This document shows positions 5,150 to 5,957 of a DNA stretch of 5,957 nt, piece by piece. The stretch comes from Hungateiclostridiaceae bacterium UBA1305 (GTDB lineage Bacteria; Bacillota; Clostridia; Acetivibrionales; DTU013), in the NCBI GenBank assembly GCA_002307275.1, contig DBTX01000028.1:1-5957 (forward strand), read 5' to 3'. Position 1 is the stretch's first letter. Each line of letters starts with the position of its first letter. A program made the position numbers and the translations under genes. A model generated the notes under the pieces. The model was not told the DNA's origin. It did not search any database and saw only the letters and a program-made list of their open reading frames with translations.

Positions 5150-5788
5150 CTAAACCGATTTAACAAAACCCAGGATCATATCAAGCTGTCTTCTTACATC
5201 CAGCCAAACCTCATCAGCCGGCCTTGAAGCATCAATCGTCCTTATCCTCTCGGGATATCTGCCTGCCAGTATTTTATAACCCTTGTATACCTTCCTGTGA
5301 AATTCTATAACTTCATTTTCAATCCTGTCGCTTCCGGTTGCGGCAAATCTTCTTTTTAGTCCTATTTCCGGATCCAGATCAAAAAAGAATGTAATATCGG
5401 GTATTGTTCCATTTACTGCTATTCCGGTTATCTTCTCAAGCAATTCGTATCCCGTTCCCCGTCCAAAACCCTGGTATGCATAGAAAGAATCAATATACCG
5501 GTCGCAAATAACTGTGATGCTTTTAGCGATAGAGGGTCTGATCACCTGTTCAACCAGTTGTGCGCGTGCCGCTGAGTAAAGCAGCAATTCGGCAGTGTTT
5601 GACATTTCAGTATATACAGGATCGAGAATGATCGACCTGATGTTCTCACTGATCCGGGTCCCACCAGGCTCCCTCGTCAGCAGCACTTCACATCCAAGTG
5701 AAACCAGGTGTTCCTGCATGCGTACTATCTGCGTGGTCTTGCCGCTTCCATCCGTGCCCTCGACCGTAATAAAAAGTCCTCTTATCAT
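5150..5788 (-). CDS. tmk: Thymidylate kinase
   Basis: Tmk phosphorylates dTMP to dTDP with ATP, a required step in dTTP synthesis. The 212-residue protein has the P-loop GTDGSGKTT (11-19), the TREPGGT dTMP-binding motif (38-44), the DRY motif with YIDSFYAYQG (96-107) and a LID region with RR (146-147) and SDRIENE (153-159). Length and motif spacing are those of bacterial Tmk. I start at the ATG at 5788, giving MIRGLFITVEG as in the family, because GGTGG (5794-5798) lies 5 bases upstream. In-frame TTG (5800) and GTG (5797) codons overlap that ribosome site and would add four residues. It is the first gene of the run visible here; a repeat-like segment lies upstream. Confidence 0.96.
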   Translation of the reverse strand: MIRGLFITVEGTDGSGKTTQIVRMQEHLVSLGCEVLLTREPGGTRISENIRSIILDPVYTEMSNTAELLLYSAARAQLVEQVIRPSIAKSITVICDRYIDSFYAYQGFGRGTGYELLEKITGIAVNGTIPDITFFFDLDPEIGLKRRFAATGSDRIENEVIEFHRKVYKGYKILAGRYPERIRTIDASRPADEVWLDVRRQLDMILGFVKSV

Positions 5789-5792
5789 ATAT

Positions 5793-5798
5793 ACCACC
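5793..5798 (-). promoter_or_regulatory. Shine-Dalgarno that decides the tmk start
   Basis: GGTGGT on the minus strand is 4 bases before the ATG at 5788. The earlier in-frame TTG and GTG lie at or within this site and have no purine-rich site of their own. Confidence 0.6.
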
Positions 5799-5814
5799 AA
5801 TACAGTTTTTCAAA

Positions 5815-5842
5815 AGAGTAATCCTAATTGCATTTGCGTCAA
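5815..5842 (-). promoter_or_regulatory. Weak candidate promoter upstream of tmk
   Basis: On the minus strand TTGACG (5837-5842, 5 of 6 to the -35 consensus) is followed after 16 bases by TACTCT (5815-5820), only 3 of 6 to the -10 consensus. The good -35 and the position before the first gene make it worth marking, but the -10 is poor. Confidence 0.25.
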
Positions 5843-5863
5843 AAGGGGACATTCCGAAACTAC

Positions 5864-5957
5864 AGAGAACAGAAACCAGATACTAGAGAACAGACTTGAG
5901 GTACTGCCTCAGAGAAAGGCTTAAATCTGTTCTCTAACCTCTGACTTCTGACTTCTA
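5864..5957. repeat. Repeat-rich intergenic segment upstream of tmk, running off the window
   Basis: AGAGAACAGA occurs at 5864-5873 and again at 5885-5894 (21-base period). The second copy, extended to TAGAGAACAGA (5884-5894), is perfectly inverted at 5926-5936 (TCTGTTCTCTA). The spacer holds a smaller hairpin, TGAGG-TACTG-CCTCA (5897-5911). The right end has CTGACTT twice in tandem (5941-5954). The whole is strongly purine/pyrimidine biased and has no coding potential. It looks like the end of a short non-autonomous intergenic repeat; the family cannot be named from the sequence. Confidence 0.55.

Noticed and set aside
4278..5924. Plus-strand frames opposite yaaR, darA and tmk (4278-4568, 4857-5087, 5595-5924)
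   Set aside because: All are antisense to genes with secure family assignment.
5864..5957. CRISPR array upstream of tmk
   Set aside because: The repeated unit is only 10 bases, has two direct copies and one inverted copy, and lacks regular spacers.
1..5957. A new defence, secretion or mobile system
   Set aside because: Every sizeable coding region belongs to a known housekeeping family in a conserved order; no transposase, nuclease, toxin-antitoxin pair or tRNA gene is visible.

Overview
The window carries one long minus-strand gene run. Read in transcription order (right to left) it is tmk, darA (yaaQ), yaaR, holB, ricT (yaaT), a small 2[4Fe-4S] ferredoxin, trmN6 (yabB) and rsmI (yabC). 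This is the tmk-holB-rsmI housekeeping neighbourhood of Firmicutes. The PII-like c-di-AMP receptor DarA, the DUF327 protein YaaR, the PSP1-type RicT, GGGAGG-type ribosome binding sites, frequent TTG starts and a clostridial-type ferredoxin point to an anaerobic member of the Clostridia. Moderate base composition and the absence of yabA and yazA between ricT and rsmI would fit a Ruminiclostridium/Acetivibrio-like lineage, but that finer placement is a guess.

Layout: bases 1-291 hold no convincing gene but several inverted repeats, lying downstream of rsmI. Bases 292-1901 encode two RNA methyltransferases separated by 20 bp. Bases 1902-2006 are a spacer with a T-rich stretch (on the transcript) and a possible weak terminator. 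Bases 2007-2177 encode the 56-residue ferredoxin, preceded by a strong Shine-Dalgarno and a plausible sigma-A promoter inside the 169-bp gap to ricT. Bases 2347-5788 hold ricT, holB, yaaR, darA and tmk, closely spaced (3 to 47 bp) and probably cotranscribed; a perfect 10-bp inverted repeat sits between yaaR and holB. Bases 5801-5957, upstream of tmk, contain direct and inverted copies of a 10-11 bp motif that look like the edge of a dispersed intergenic repeat.

Functionally the cluster mixes DNA precursor supply and replication (Tmk, HolB), second-messenger sensing (DarA), RNA processing control (RicT), translation-related RNA methylation (TrmN6, RsmI), electron transfer (ferredoxin) and one unassigned protein (YaaR). 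Apart from the ferredoxin this is a conserved core region. I do not see an undescribed system. The points most worth a second look are the ferredoxin beside the Fe-S protein RicT, a low-complexity insertion in HolB, the yaaR-holB hairpin, and the repeat-like non-coding segments.
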